Shown here: positions 17,511 through 26,001 of the stretch, in pieces
Position numbering within the stretch: position 1 is the first letter of the stretch
Layout of the letters: each line of letters opens with the position of its first letter
Origin: Streptomyces lasiicapitis
GTDB lineage: Bacteria > Actinomycetota > Actinomycetes > Streptomycetales > Streptomycetaceae
Length of the DNA: 64,000 bases
NCBI RefSeq assembly: GCF_014646335.1
Contig: NZ_BMNG01000015.1
Span: 62,001 to 126,000, forward strand
Direction: 5' to 3'
The notes under the pieces: model-generated
Database searches by the model: none
Told to the model about the DNA's origin: nothing
The model's input: only the letters and a program-made list of their open reading frames with translations
Position numbers and translations under genes: made by a program

Positions 17511-18590
17511 TCAGCAGCGCCCCGCGGACGGAGCCCCCGTACTCTCGCGCACCACGAGATGCGTCGGCACGAGCGTCGTGCCCTGCTCGCCGGACCCGGT
17601 GCGGATCTGCCGCAGCGCGCTCTCCACGAGCAACTGGCCGACCTGGTCGAAGTCCTGGTGGATGGTGGTCAGGGGCGGGAAGAAGGAGGACGCGTCGGGG
17701 ATGTCGTCGAAGCCGATGACGCTGACGTCCCCGGGGATCGAGCGGCCCTTCTCGTGCAGGGCGCGCATGACGCCGAGGGCCATCTGGTCGTTGGCGGCGA
17801 ACACGGCGGTGCAGTCCGGCTGTTCGGCGAGCAGGAGCCCCGCCCGGTAGCCCGATTCCGCGGTCCAGTCGCCGCGCAGGGCGGTCGGCACCTCGCGGCC
17901 CGCCGCCTCCAGCGTGGCGCGCCAGGCGCCTTCGCGGCCCTGGGCGGCGAACGACTCCTCGGGTCCTGCCACATGCCACACCGTCCGATGGCCGAGGGCG
18001 AGCAGGTGGTCCACCGCGGTCCGGGCGCCGCCCACCTGGTCGGTGTCCACCACGCTGTAGCGGTCGCCGGCGTGCGAATCGGCCACGACGATCCGTACGT
18101 TGGGCGGCGGGACCAGGGACGACGCGTCCAGGAGGTGCACCTCCATGATGGCGATGATCGCGTCCACGGCGAGTTCGCCGAGGCGGGAGAAGGCGCCGCG
18201 CACCTCGTCCTGCGTCGGCACCGCGACCGGGAGCAGCGTGACCGCGTACCCCTCCTGGGCCGCGGAGCGCGCGATGGCGTCGAGCGTGTGGACGTTCCCC
18301 GTGGTCGACAGCGTGAACGTGACGACGCCGATGGTGCGGAACTCGCCGCGGCGCATGGCCCGCGCGGCGCTGTTGGGGCGGTAGCCCAGCTCCGTCATCG
18401 CCTCCAGGACCCGCGCGCGGGTCTCCTCGGTGACGCCGGGGAAGCCGTTCGAGACCCGGGAGACGGTCTGGCCGGAGACGCCGGCCAGGCGGGCGACGTC
18501 GATCATGGACGCGCCCTGTTTGCGGCGGGGCGCCCCGCCGCGGCGGCCCGGCGTCCGGCGCCCGCCCGCAGGTGTTCCGCTGGTTGTCAC
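17511..18590 (-). CDS. LacI-family transcriptional repressor of the galactan operon
   Basis: A 359-aa LacI/GalR regulator. GTG at 18590 is chosen for the GGAAGGG seven bases upstream. The HTH (MIDVARLAGVSGQTVSRVSN) is followed by the hinge region (PNSAARAMRRGEFRTIGVV) and a periplasmic-binding-protein-like effector domain (AVFAANDQMALGVMRALHE, VIGFDDIPDASSFFPPLTTI). It is divergent from the sugar ABC transporter; two perfect 16-bp palindromes lie between. It probably represses the downstream transporter and glycosidase genes until a galactoside binds. Confidence 0.92.
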   Translation of the reverse strand: MTTSGTPAGGRRTPGRRGGAPRRKQGASMIDVARLAGVSGQTVSRVSNGFPGVTEETRARVLEAMTELGYRPNSAARAMRRGEFRTIGVVTFTLSTTGNVHTLDAIARSAAQEGYAVTLLPVAVPTQDEVRGAFSRLGELAVDAIIAIMEVHLLDASSLVPPPNVRIVVADSHAGDRYSVVDTDQVGGARTAVDHLLALGHRTVWHVAGPEESFAAQGREGAWRATLEAAGREVPTALRGDWTAESGYRAGLLLAEQPDCTAVFAANDQMALGVMRALHEKGRSIPGDVSVIGFDDIPDASSFFPPLTTIHQDFDQVGQLLVESALRQIRTGSGEQGTTLVPTHLVVRESTGAPSAGRC

Positions 18591-18674
18591 TCGCACCCTT
18601 CCCCGCACTCAAAGTCGAGTCTCGCGCAGCCCCTTGACCCTCCGTTGCGGCGCAGTGTAGACATCTCCCACTCA

Positions 18675-18736
18675 ATGTTTACGTAAACATAACACGACCA
18701 GCGGCCCTTTCCGGCCACGGATGTTTACGTAAACAT
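18675..18736. promoter_or_regulatory. Two LacI-type operators
   Basis: ATGTTTACGTAAACAT is present, perfectly palindromic, at 18675-18690 and again at 18721-18736 (46 bp apart). The central CG is typical of LacI-family operators. The second copy ends 49 bp before the first permease ATG. Confidence 0.88.
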
Positions 18737-18785
18737 CGCAAGGCGCGCCCCCGTCGGGCGCGAGGCGAGCACGAGGGGACTTGTC

Positions 18786-19706
18786 ATGGCAACACTGCAA
18801 TCCGCGGTCGTCGGACGCGCGGGCCCGCCCCCGCCGCGGCGGCCCCGGCGCTCCTGGACAGGCTGGGGGTTCGTCGCCCCGTTCGCCCTGGTCTTCGCCC
18901 TGGTCTTCCTGGCCCCCATCGCCTACTCGATCTACCTCAGCCTCTTCCAGGACCGGCTGATCGGCGGCACCACCTTCGTGGGCCTGGACAACTACCAACG
19001 GGCCCTGGACGACCCCGAGTTCTGGGAGGGGCTCGGCCGGGTGGCGCTGTTCCTCGCCGTCCAGGTGCCGATCATGCTGGGGATCGCGCTGCTCGTGGCG
19101 CTCGCCCTGGACAGCGGCCGGCTCTACGGCAAGAGCTTCTTCCGCATAGCGATCTTCCTGCCGTACGCCGTGCCCGCCGTGGTCGCCACCCTCATGTGGG
19201 GCTTCATGTACGGCACCCGGTTCGGACTCGTCGGCGACGTGAACGACGCCTTCGGCGCCAAGCTGCCCGACCCGCTCTCACCGGACCTCGTGCTCGCGTC
19301 CATCGGCAACATCGTCACCTGGGAGTTCGTCGGCTACAACATGCTGATCTTCTACTCCGCGCTGCGCGTGATCCCGCACTCCCTGTACGAGGCCGCGGAG
19401 ATCGACGGCGCCTCCCAGCTCCGCGTCATCACCGCCATCAAACTCCCCGCGATCCGCGGCGCGCTGGTCATCGCCACCATCTTCTCGATCATCGGCAGCT
19501 TCCAGCTCTTCAACGAACCGAGCATCCTGCAGGACCTCGCGCCCAACGCCATCACCACCTCGTACACCCCCAACCTCTACACCTACTCACTCTCGTTCAA
19601 CGGACAGCAGCAGAACTACTCCGCGACCGTCGCGATCATCATGGGCCTCATCACCATGGTCATCGCGTACATCGTCCAGCTCCGCGGCATGCGCAAGGGA
19701 GCGTGA
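18786..19706 (+). CDS. Sugar ABC transporter permease (MalF type)
   Basis: A 306-aa inner-membrane permease with six predicted helices, the first at GWGFVAPFALVFALVFLAPI. The EAA loop reads SLYEAAEIDGASQLRVITAIKLP, typical of CUT1-type sugar importers. The start follows GAGGGGAC. It pairs with the permease 3 nt downstream; no ATPase gene is present, so a shared MsiK-like ATPase encoded elsewhere probably energises the system, as is usual in Streptomyces. Confidence 0.92.
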   Translation: MATLQSAVVGRAGPPPPRRPRRSWTGWGFVAPFALVFALVFLAPIAYSIYLSLFQDRLIGGTTFVGLDNYQRALDDPEFWEGLGRVALFLAVQVPIMLGIALLVALALDSGRLYGKSFFRIAIFLPYAVPAVVATLMWGFMYGTRFGLVGDVNDAFGAKLPDPLSPDLVLASIGNIVTWEFVGYNMLIFYSALRVIPHSLYEAAEIDGASQLRVITAIKLPAIRGALVIATIFSIIGSFQLFNEPSILQDLAPNAITTSYTPNLYTYSLSFNGQQQNYSATVAIIMGLITMVIAYIVQLRGMRKGA

Positions 19707-19709
19707 CCC

Positions 19710-20660
19710 ATGGCCACCCCCACCAGGACCGCCGCCAGAACCACCCGCGCCACGGGCCCGAGACACGCACCGCCGCCCCGTCTGCGCACCCCCCGGCGAC
19801 AGCGCCACAGCCTCGCCCGCCCCCGCCGCAGCGTCCCGCTGACCCTGCTCACCGGCCTGGTCGTGCTCTACACCCTCGTGCCGCTGCTGTGGCTCGTCAT
19901 CAGCGCCACCAAGTCCCAGGAGGGCCTGGCCGATTCGTTCGGCCTGTGGTTCGGCGGTGACTTCTCCCTCTGGGACAACGTCAAGGAGACCTTCACCTAC
20001 AACGACGGCGTCTTCACCCGCTGGCTCCTGAACACCCTGCTGTACGTCGTCCTCGGTGCCGGAGGCGCCACCGTCCTCGCCGTCCTCGGCGGGTATGCCC
20101 TCGCCAAGTTCGACTTCCCCGGCAAGCGCGTCGTCTTCGCCGTGGTGATCGGGGCGGTCGCCGTGCCCGGCACGGCCCTCGCGGTGCCGACCTTCCTGAT
20201 GTTCGGCGAGATGGGCCTGACCAACACCCCCTGGGCCGTCATCATCCCCTCCCTCATCTCGCCCTTCGGCCTCTACCTGATGTGGGTCTTCGCCACCGAG
20301 GCGATCCCCGCCGAGCTCCTTGAGGCCGCGCGCGTCGACGGTGCGGGGGAGCTGCGCACCTTCGTCCAGGTGTGTCTGCCGCTGCTCGCGCCCGGGATGG
20401 TGACCGTCCTGCTGTTCACGATGGTGCAGACCTGGAACAACTACTTCCTGCCGCTGATCATGATCAAGGATCCCGACTGGTATCCGCTGACCCTGGGCCT
20501 CAACAGCTGGAACGCCCAGGCCTCCACGGCAGGCGGCGAGCCCGTCTTCCATCTGGTGATCACCGGCTCGCTCCTCACCATCCTGCCGCTCATTGCCGCC
20601 TTCCTGCTGCTCCAGAAGTTCTGGCAGTCGGGCCTCGCCGCAGGAAGCGTCAAGGAATAG
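19710..20660 (+). CDS. Sugar ABC transporter permease (MalG type)
   Basis: A 316-aa permease. An Arg/Pro-rich cytoplasmic N-tail of about 45 residues precedes the first helix (LTLLTGLVVLYTLVPLLWL). The EAA motif is AELLEAARVDGAGELRTFVQ, and the tail (LLQKFWQSGLAAGSVKE) is characteristic of MalG-like subunits. It is encoded 3 nt after the MalF-type gene and 78 nt before the binding protein. Confidence 0.92.
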   Translation: MATPTRTAARTTRATGPRHAPPPRLRTPRRQRHSLARPRRSVPLTLLTGLVVLYTLVPLLWLVISATKSQEGLADSFGLWFGGDFSLWDNVKETFTYNDGVFTRWLLNTLLYVVLGAGGATVLAVLGGYALAKFDFPGKRVVFAVVIGAVAVPGTALAVPTFLMFGEMGLTNTPWAVIIPSLISPFGLYLMWVFATEAIPAELLEAARVDGAGELRTFVQVCLPLLAPGMVTVLLFTMVQTWNNYFLPLIMIKDPDWYPLTLGLNSWNAQASTAGGEPVFHLVITGSLLTILPLIAAFLLLQKFWQSGLAAGSVKE

Positions 20661-20738
20661 CCCCTGCGCTCGCGCCCGACCCGGCCTTCGTCCACTCCCG
20701 TTCACCGATCCGCACGTCCAGCCAAGGGGAACACGTCC

Positions 20739-22082
20739 ATGCCGTTGCACACCCGCCGTGCCCTGCGCGGTCTCGCCGTCGTCTGCGCACTGACCCTGGG
20801 AGCGGCCGCCTGCGGCTCCTCCGACGACGGAGAGAGCCCGAAGAACGTATCCGGAAAGGACATCGACGCGGCCCTGAAGAAGGGCGGAAAGATCACCGTG
20901 TGGGCCTGGGAACCCACGCTGAAGAAGGTCGCCGAGGACTTCGAGGAGAAGCACCCGGGCGTCGAGGTCGACCTCGTCAACGCGGGCACGAACGACAAGC
21001 AGTACACCGCCCTGCAGAACGCCATGTCCGCCGGCAAGGGCGTCCCCGACGTCGCGCAGATCGAGTACTACGCCCTCGGCCAGTTCGCCCTGAAGGAATC
21101 GATCACCGACCTGTCCGGCTTCGGCGCGGCCAAGCTCGCCGGCAGCTACTCCCGCGGCCCCTGGAGCGCCGTCAACCAGGGCGGCGACAAGACCTACGCC
21201 CTGCCGATGGACTCCGGGCCGATGGCGCTGTTCTACAACAAGAAGCTCTTCGACAAGCACAACATCGCCGTGCCCACCACCTGGGACGAGTACGTCGATG
21301 CCGCCCGCGCCCTGCACAAGGCCGATCCCAAGGTGTACATCACCAACGACACCGGCGACGCGGGCCTGACCACCAGCCTGCTGTGGCAGGCGGGTTCACG
21401 GCCCTTCGACGTGAAGGACAAGACCGACGTCGGCATCAGCTTCAAGGACAAGGGAGCCGCCGCCTACACCGGTACGTGGCAGAAGCTGATCGACGACAAG
21501 CTTCTGGCGCCCATCACGTCCTGGAGCGACGAGTGGTACCAGGGCATGGCCAAGGGCACCATCGCGACCCTGGCCATCGGCGCCTGGATGCCCGCCAACC
21601 TCGCCTCCGGCGTGAAGTCCGGCGCGGGCGACTGGCGCGTGGCCCCGCTGCCGCAGTGGACCAAGGGCGGCAAGGCCAGCGCGGAGAACGGCGGCAGCTC
21701 CCTGGCCCTGCCCACGGCCAGTAAGAACAAGGAACTCGCCTACGCCTTCATCGAGTACGCCAACCACGGAGCCGGTGTCCAGACCCGCATCAAGAACGGT
21801 GCCTTCCCCGCGACCAACACCGATCTGACGTCGGACAAGTTCCAGCAGACCAAGTTCCCCTACTTCGGCGGGCAGAAGGCCAACCAGGTCTTCGCCGAGT
21901 CGGCGGCGCGCGTCCCGGACGACTGGAAGTACCTGCCGTTCCAGGTCTACTCCAACTCCGTCTTCAACGACACCGCGGGCAAGGCGTATGTGTCGGACAC
22001 CCCGCTGGCCGACGGGCTGAAGTCCTGGCAGCGCAAGTCGGCCGAGTACGGCAAGCAGCAGGGGTTCACCGTCCACGAGTGA
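20739..22082 (+). CDS. Sugar-binding lipoprotein of the ABC transporter
   Basis: A 447-aa extracellular solute-binding protein (SBP_bac_1 family). The signal has RRALRG, a short hydrophobic core and lipobox LGAAAC. The mature part starts with a Ser/Asp linker, then KITVWAWEPTLKKVAEDFEE, the usual start of sugar-binding proteins, and later GPMALFYNKKLFDKHNIAVP. It would deliver oligo-galactosides to the two permeases. It is followed by the GH42 gene 82 nt later, indicating that hydrolysis of the imported sugar happens in the cytoplasm. Confidence 0.92.
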   Translation: MPLHTRRALRGLAVVCALTLGAAACGSSDDGESPKNVSGKDIDAALKKGGKITVWAWEPTLKKVAEDFEEKHPGVEVDLVNAGTNDKQYTALQNAMSAGKGVPDVAQIEYYALGQFALKESITDLSGFGAAKLAGSYSRGPWSAVNQGGDKTYALPMDSGPMALFYNKKLFDKHNIAVPTTWDEYVDAARALHKADPKVYITNDTGDAGLTTSLLWQAGSRPFDVKDKTDVGISFKDKGAAAYTGTWQKLIDDKLLAPITSWSDEWYQGMAKGTIATLAIGAWMPANLASGVKSGAGDWRVAPLPQWTKGGKASAENGGSSLALPTASKNKELAYAFIEYANHGAGVQTRIKNGAFPATNTDLTSDKFQQTKFPYFGGQKANQVFAESAARVPDDWKYLPFQVYSNSVFNDTAGKAYVSDTPLADGLKSWQRKSAEYGKQQGFTVHE

Positions 22083-22164
22083 TCCGCTCGCCGTACGCCG
22101 CACGCGCCCACGCCGCCCGCGCTTCGACAGACGCTCCGACGACGCTCGAAAGACGAGAGTGACG

Positions 22165-24264
22165 ATGACCCGTCGCACCACCTTGCCCCGCCTGCTGCCC
22201 GCACTGGACGGCGGCAGCCGCGCCCGGCTCGCCTACGGCGCCGACTACAACCCCGAGCAGTGGCCCCGGGAGGTGTGGCACGAGGACGTCCGCCTGATGC
22301 GCCGGGCAGGGGTCAACATCATCTCGCTGGGGATCTTCTCCTGGGCGCGCGTCCAACCCGACGACGACGTCTGGGACTTCGCGTGGCTCGACGAGCTGAT
22401 GGACCTCCTGCACGCCCACGGCATCGCCGTCGACCTCGCCACCGCCACGGCCTCACCCCCGCCGTGGCTGACGACGGCGCACCCGGAGATCCTGCCGGTC
22501 ACAGCCGAGGGGGCGACGGTCTGGCCCGGCGCGCGGCAGCACTGGCGGCCGACGTCGCCGGTGTTCCGTGAGTACGCGCTGCGGCTGGTCTCCGCGATGG
22601 CGAAGCAGTACGCGGGCCATCCGGCCCTGGCGGCCTGGCACATCAACAACGAACTGGGCTGCCACAACATCTACGACTACTCCGACGACGCCGCCCGCGC
22701 CTTCCGGCTCTGGCTGCGCGACCGGTACGAAAGCCTGGACCGGCTCAACCACGCCTGGGGCACGGCCTTCTGGTCCCAGCGCTACAGCGACTGGGAGCAG
22801 ATCCTGCCGCCCCGCCTCGCCGCATCCCACCCCAACCCCACCCAGCAGCTGGACTTCAAGCGCTTCTCGTCGCACGCGCTGAAGGACTATCTGTGCGCGG
22901 AGCGGGACATCCTGCGCCGCCTCACCCCCGAGACGCCCGTCACCAGCAACTTCATGGTGATGGGCGGAACCAAGGGCATGAACTACGCCGACTGGGCCCG
23001 CGAGGTCGACTTCGTCTCCAACGACCACTACGTCCACCCCGGCCCCCAGGACCGCGACGAGCTGTCGTTCTCCGCGAACCTCATCAGCGGCATCGCGGGC
23101 GGGCGGCCCTGGTACGTGATGGAGCACTCCACGAGCGCCGTCAACTGGCAGCCGGTCAACGTCGCCAAACGCCCCGGAGACCTCGCCCGCGACTCGCTGC
23201 TGCACGTCGCCCACGGCGCCGACGGCATCTGCTTCTTCCAGTGGCGCCAGTCGGCGGCCGGAGCGGAGAAGTACCACTCGGCGATGGTCCCGCACGCGGG
23301 GGAGGACAGCGCGGTCTTCCGCGCCGTGACCGAACTCGGCGCCACACTGGACGAGTTGGCTCCGGTCGCCGGTTCCGAGCGCGAACCCGCCGCCGTCGCG
23401 ATCCTCTTCGACTGGGAGTCGTGGTGGGCCAGTGAACAGGACTCCCACCCCACGTCCCGCCTCGACTACCGCCAGGAGGCGCTCGACTGGTACTCCGCGC
23501 TGCTCGCGCTCGGCATACGCGCCGACGTGATCACGACGGACACCGACCTCGCCCCGTACCGACTGCTCATCGCGCCCGTCCTGCACGTGGTCCCCGGCGA
23601 CCTTGCCGATCGGCTCACCCGGTATGCGGAGGGCGGCGGCCACCTGGTCACCACGTACTTCTCCGGCGTCGTCGACGAGAACGACCACGTGTGGCTGGGC
23701 GGCTACCCGGGCGCGCTGCGGGATCTGCTCGGCATCCGCGTCGAGGAGTTCGGACCGCTGCTCGACGGTGACGCCGTGTCGTTGGACGGCGGCTTCACGG
23801 GCACGCTGTGGGCCGACCGCGTCGACGTCACCGACCCGGCCGTGGAGATCCTCGCCCGCTACGGCTCGGGGGAGCACACCGGCTGCGCGGCCGTCACCCG
23901 CCGTCCCGTCGGCAGCGGCTCGGCCACCTACGTCGCCACCCGCCTGGGCCCGGACGGACTGACCGGGCTCCTGCCCCGCCTCCTTGAGGCGGCCGACGTC
24001 CACAGCGAGCTGCCCGCCACCGCGCGCGGCCAAGTCGAGCTCACCGTCCGCCGGGCCGGGGGCCACCGCTACCTGTTCCTGGTCAACCGCACCGATGAGC
24101 CGGCGGCCCTGCCCGGCCTGGCGGGGGACGTACTCACCGGTGACCTCGGGGGCGCGCGCACCGGCGCCGGAGACGAACTCCCCGGCGGCCACGAAGACGC
24201 ACCGCAGAGCCACCTCACCCTGCCCCCACGCGGAGTCGCGGTCCTGCGCGAGCCCGCCCCCTGA
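22165..24264 (+). CDS. GH42 beta-galactosidase
   Basis: A 699-aa cytoplasmic glycosidase, no signal peptide. ATG at 22165 is preferred; a GTG two codons upstream is possible. The GH42 barrel begins at YGADYNPEQWPREVWHEDVR. The acid/base is E163 in HINNELGC and the nucleophile E320 in YVMEHSTSAVNW. A trimerisation domain and a C-terminal beta domain follow, as in other GH42 enzymes. It releases galactose from the ends of beta-galactosides; with the extracellular GH30 enzyme and the ABC importer it completes a pathway for beta-galactan use. Confidence 0.95.
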   Translation: MTRRTTLPRLLPALDGGSRARLAYGADYNPEQWPREVWHEDVRLMRRAGVNIISLGIFSWARVQPDDDVWDFAWLDELMDLLHAHGIAVDLATATASPPPWLTTAHPEILPVTAEGATVWPGARQHWRPTSPVFREYALRLVSAMAKQYAGHPALAAWHINNELGCHNIYDYSDDAARAFRLWLRDRYESLDRLNHAWGTAFWSQRYSDWEQILPPRLAASHPNPTQQLDFKRFSSHALKDYLCAERDILRRLTPETPVTSNFMVMGGTKGMNYADWAREVDFVSNDHYVHPGPQDRDELSFSANLISGIAGGRPWYVMEHSTSAVNWQPVNVAKRPGDLARDSLLHVAHGADGICFFQWRQSAAGAEKYHSAMVPHAGEDSAVFRAVTELGATLDELAPVAGSEREPAAVAILFDWESWWASEQDSHPTSRLDYRQEALDWYSALLALGIRADVITTDTDLAPYRLLIAPVLHVVPGDLADRLTRYAEGGGHLVTTYFSGVVDENDHVWLGGYPGALRDLLGIRVEEFGPLLDGDAVSLDGGFTGTLWADRVDVTDPAVEILARYGSGEHTGCAAVTRRPVGSGSATYVATRLGPDGLTGLLPRLLEAADVHSELPATARGQVELTVRRAGGHRYLFLVNRTDEPAALPGLAGDVLTGDLGGARTGAGDELPGGHEDAPQSHLTLPPRGVAVLREPAP

Positions 24265-24310
24265 CAGCACGGCGCCCCACCCCGAAGTGACAACTCCAGA
24301 AAGGATCACG

Positions 24311-25912
24311 ATGGCACACGGCACCCGCAAGCGGCCACTGCCGACCGTCCTCGGCGTCACCGCCCTGGCCGCGGTCACCGCACTCGCCACCGCCCCACCG
24401 TCACCCGCGGCCGAGCGCACGGCCGCCGACTCCGTCACCGTCCGGCCCGACCCCGTGAACGCGCAGCAGAAGTTCGAGGGATGGGGCACCAGCCTGGTCT
24501 GGTTCGCCAACGCCACCGGGGGCTATCCCGACGAGATCCGCAACGAACTCGCCGAGCTGCTGTTCGGCGCCGACGGACTCAACCTCAACATCGCCCGCTA
24601 CAACATCGGCGGCGGCAACGCCCCCGACGTCAAGGACTACCTCCGGGCCGGTGGCGCGGTCGAGGGCTGGTGGCGGGCCCCGCAGGGCACCACCCGCGAG
24701 GACACCGAGTGGTGGGACCCCGCGAACCCCGCCCACTGGAAGGGCGACGCCGACAAGCCCCAGCGCTGGTGGGTCGACCGGATCAAGTCGAGGATCGACC
24801 ACTGGGAGACGTTCAGCAACTCGCCCCCGTGGTTCATGACGAAGAGCGGATACGTCTCCGGGGGCTTCGACGCCAACGAGGACCAGCTCAAGACGGACTT
24901 CGTCGACGACTTCACCGCGTACCTCGCCGGCGCCACCCGGCGCCTGGAGAAGGCGCACGGCATCAAGGTGAAGACGCTCGACCCCTTCAACGAACCCAAC
25001 ACCGACTACTGGAGCACCAAACTCGGCCCCGACGGACAGCCCGTCGGCGGCCGCCAGGAGGGCGCGCACATGGGCCCGGGGCTCCAGCAGCAAGTGATCC
25101 GCTCGCTGGCCCCGGCGCTGCGGAAGTCCAAGACCCGCGCGAAGATCTCGGCGATGGACGAGACCAACCCCACCAAGTTCGCCGAGAACTGGAACTCCTA
25201 CCCGGACGAGGTGCGGCGCCTGGTCGACCAGCTCAACGTCCACACGTACGGCACCGCGGGCCGCACCACGGTGCGGGACCTGGCCAAGGCGGCGGGCAAG
25301 CCGCTGTGGATGAGTGAGGTAGAGGGGGAGTGGGACCCGGACGGGCAGGACTTCGAGGACATGAAGTCAGGCCTCGGCCTGGCCCAGCACATGGTCGACG
25401 ACCTGCGCGAACTGGAGCCCACGGCCTGGGTGTTCTGGCAGCCCGTCGAGGACTACAACAACATGAAGCCCGGCGGTGAGAGCGCCAAGGGCGGCAACTG
25501 GGGCAGCATCCAGCTCCCCTTCGACTGCACCGCCGAGGACACCCTGAAGACCTGCCCCATCAGGACCAACACCAAGTTCGACACGGCTCGGAACTTCACC
25601 CACCACATCCGTCCCGGCGACCGCCTGATCACGGTGGACGACGGCTCCAGCGCGGCGGCGCTCGACGCCGACGGCAAGGGCGCCACGGTCGTCCACGTCA
25701 ACTCCTCCGGCTCGGAGCGCGCGGTGACGGTGGACCTGTCGAAGTTCGCCTCCGTCAGCCCGAACGCCACCGTGACACCGGTGGTGACGAGCGCCGACGG
25801 CGCACTCGAACGGCACGACCCCGTCCGGGTCACCGACCGGCGTGCCACGGTCACCGTGCCCGCCCAGTCGGTCACCAGCTTCGTCGTCGACGGGGTCTCC
25901 GGCACTCGCTAG
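24311..25912 (+). CDS. Secreted GH30 glycosidase, probable endo-beta-1,6-galactanase
   Basis: A 533-aa secreted enzyme. The signal peptide (TRKRPLPTVLGVTALAAVTA) ends near PSPAAERT. The catalytic barrel starts with QKFEGWGTSLVWFANATGGY, the sequence typical of the endo-beta-1,6-galactanase branch of GH30. Acid/base is E228 in PFNEPNTDYW and the nucleophile E336 in WMSEVEGEWDPDG. A C-terminal beta domain (RAVTVDLSKFASV ...) follows. It would cut galactan side chains of plant arabinogalactan outside the cell. The ATG is 10 bases after AAAGGA and 46 nt after the GH42 gene, so both are probably one transcript. Confidence 0.88.
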   Translation: MAHGTRKRPLPTVLGVTALAAVTALATAPPSPAAERTAADSVTVRPDPVNAQQKFEGWGTSLVWFANATGGYPDEIRNELAELLFGADGLNLNIARYNIGGGNAPDVKDYLRAGGAVEGWWRAPQGTTREDTEWWDPANPAHWKGDADKPQRWWVDRIKSRIDHWETFSNSPPWFMTKSGYVSGGFDANEDQLKTDFVDDFTAYLAGATRRLEKAHGIKVKTLDPFNEPNTDYWSTKLGPDGQPVGGRQEGAHMGPGLQQQVIRSLAPALRKSKTRAKISAMDETNPTKFAENWNSYPDEVRRLVDQLNVHTYGTAGRTTVRDLAKAAGKPLWMSEVEGEWDPDGQDFEDMKSGLGLAQHMVDDLRELEPTAWVFWQPVEDYNNMKPGGESAKGGNWGSIQLPFDCTAEDTLKTCPIRTNTKFDTARNFTHHIRPGDRLITVDDGSSAAALDADGKGATVVHVNSSGSERAVTVDLSKFASVSPNATVTPVVTSADGALERHDPVRVTDRRATVTVPAQSVTSFVVDGVSGTR

Positions 25913-25948
25913 GACGCCACACGCCGGGCGAGGACATGCACAAGGGGC

Positions 25949-25984
25949 GCCCGGGTCCGGCGGTGACGCGAGCCGGACCCGGGC
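25949..25984. terminator. Strong bidirectional terminator
   Basis: GCCCGGGTCCGGC (25949-25961) and GCCGGACCCGGGC (25972-25984) form a perfect 13-bp stem with a 10-base loop. It sits between the convergent GH30 and collagenase genes and can serve both. Confidence 0.88.
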
Positions 25985-26001
25985 AAGCACGTGCTGGTCG
26001 T

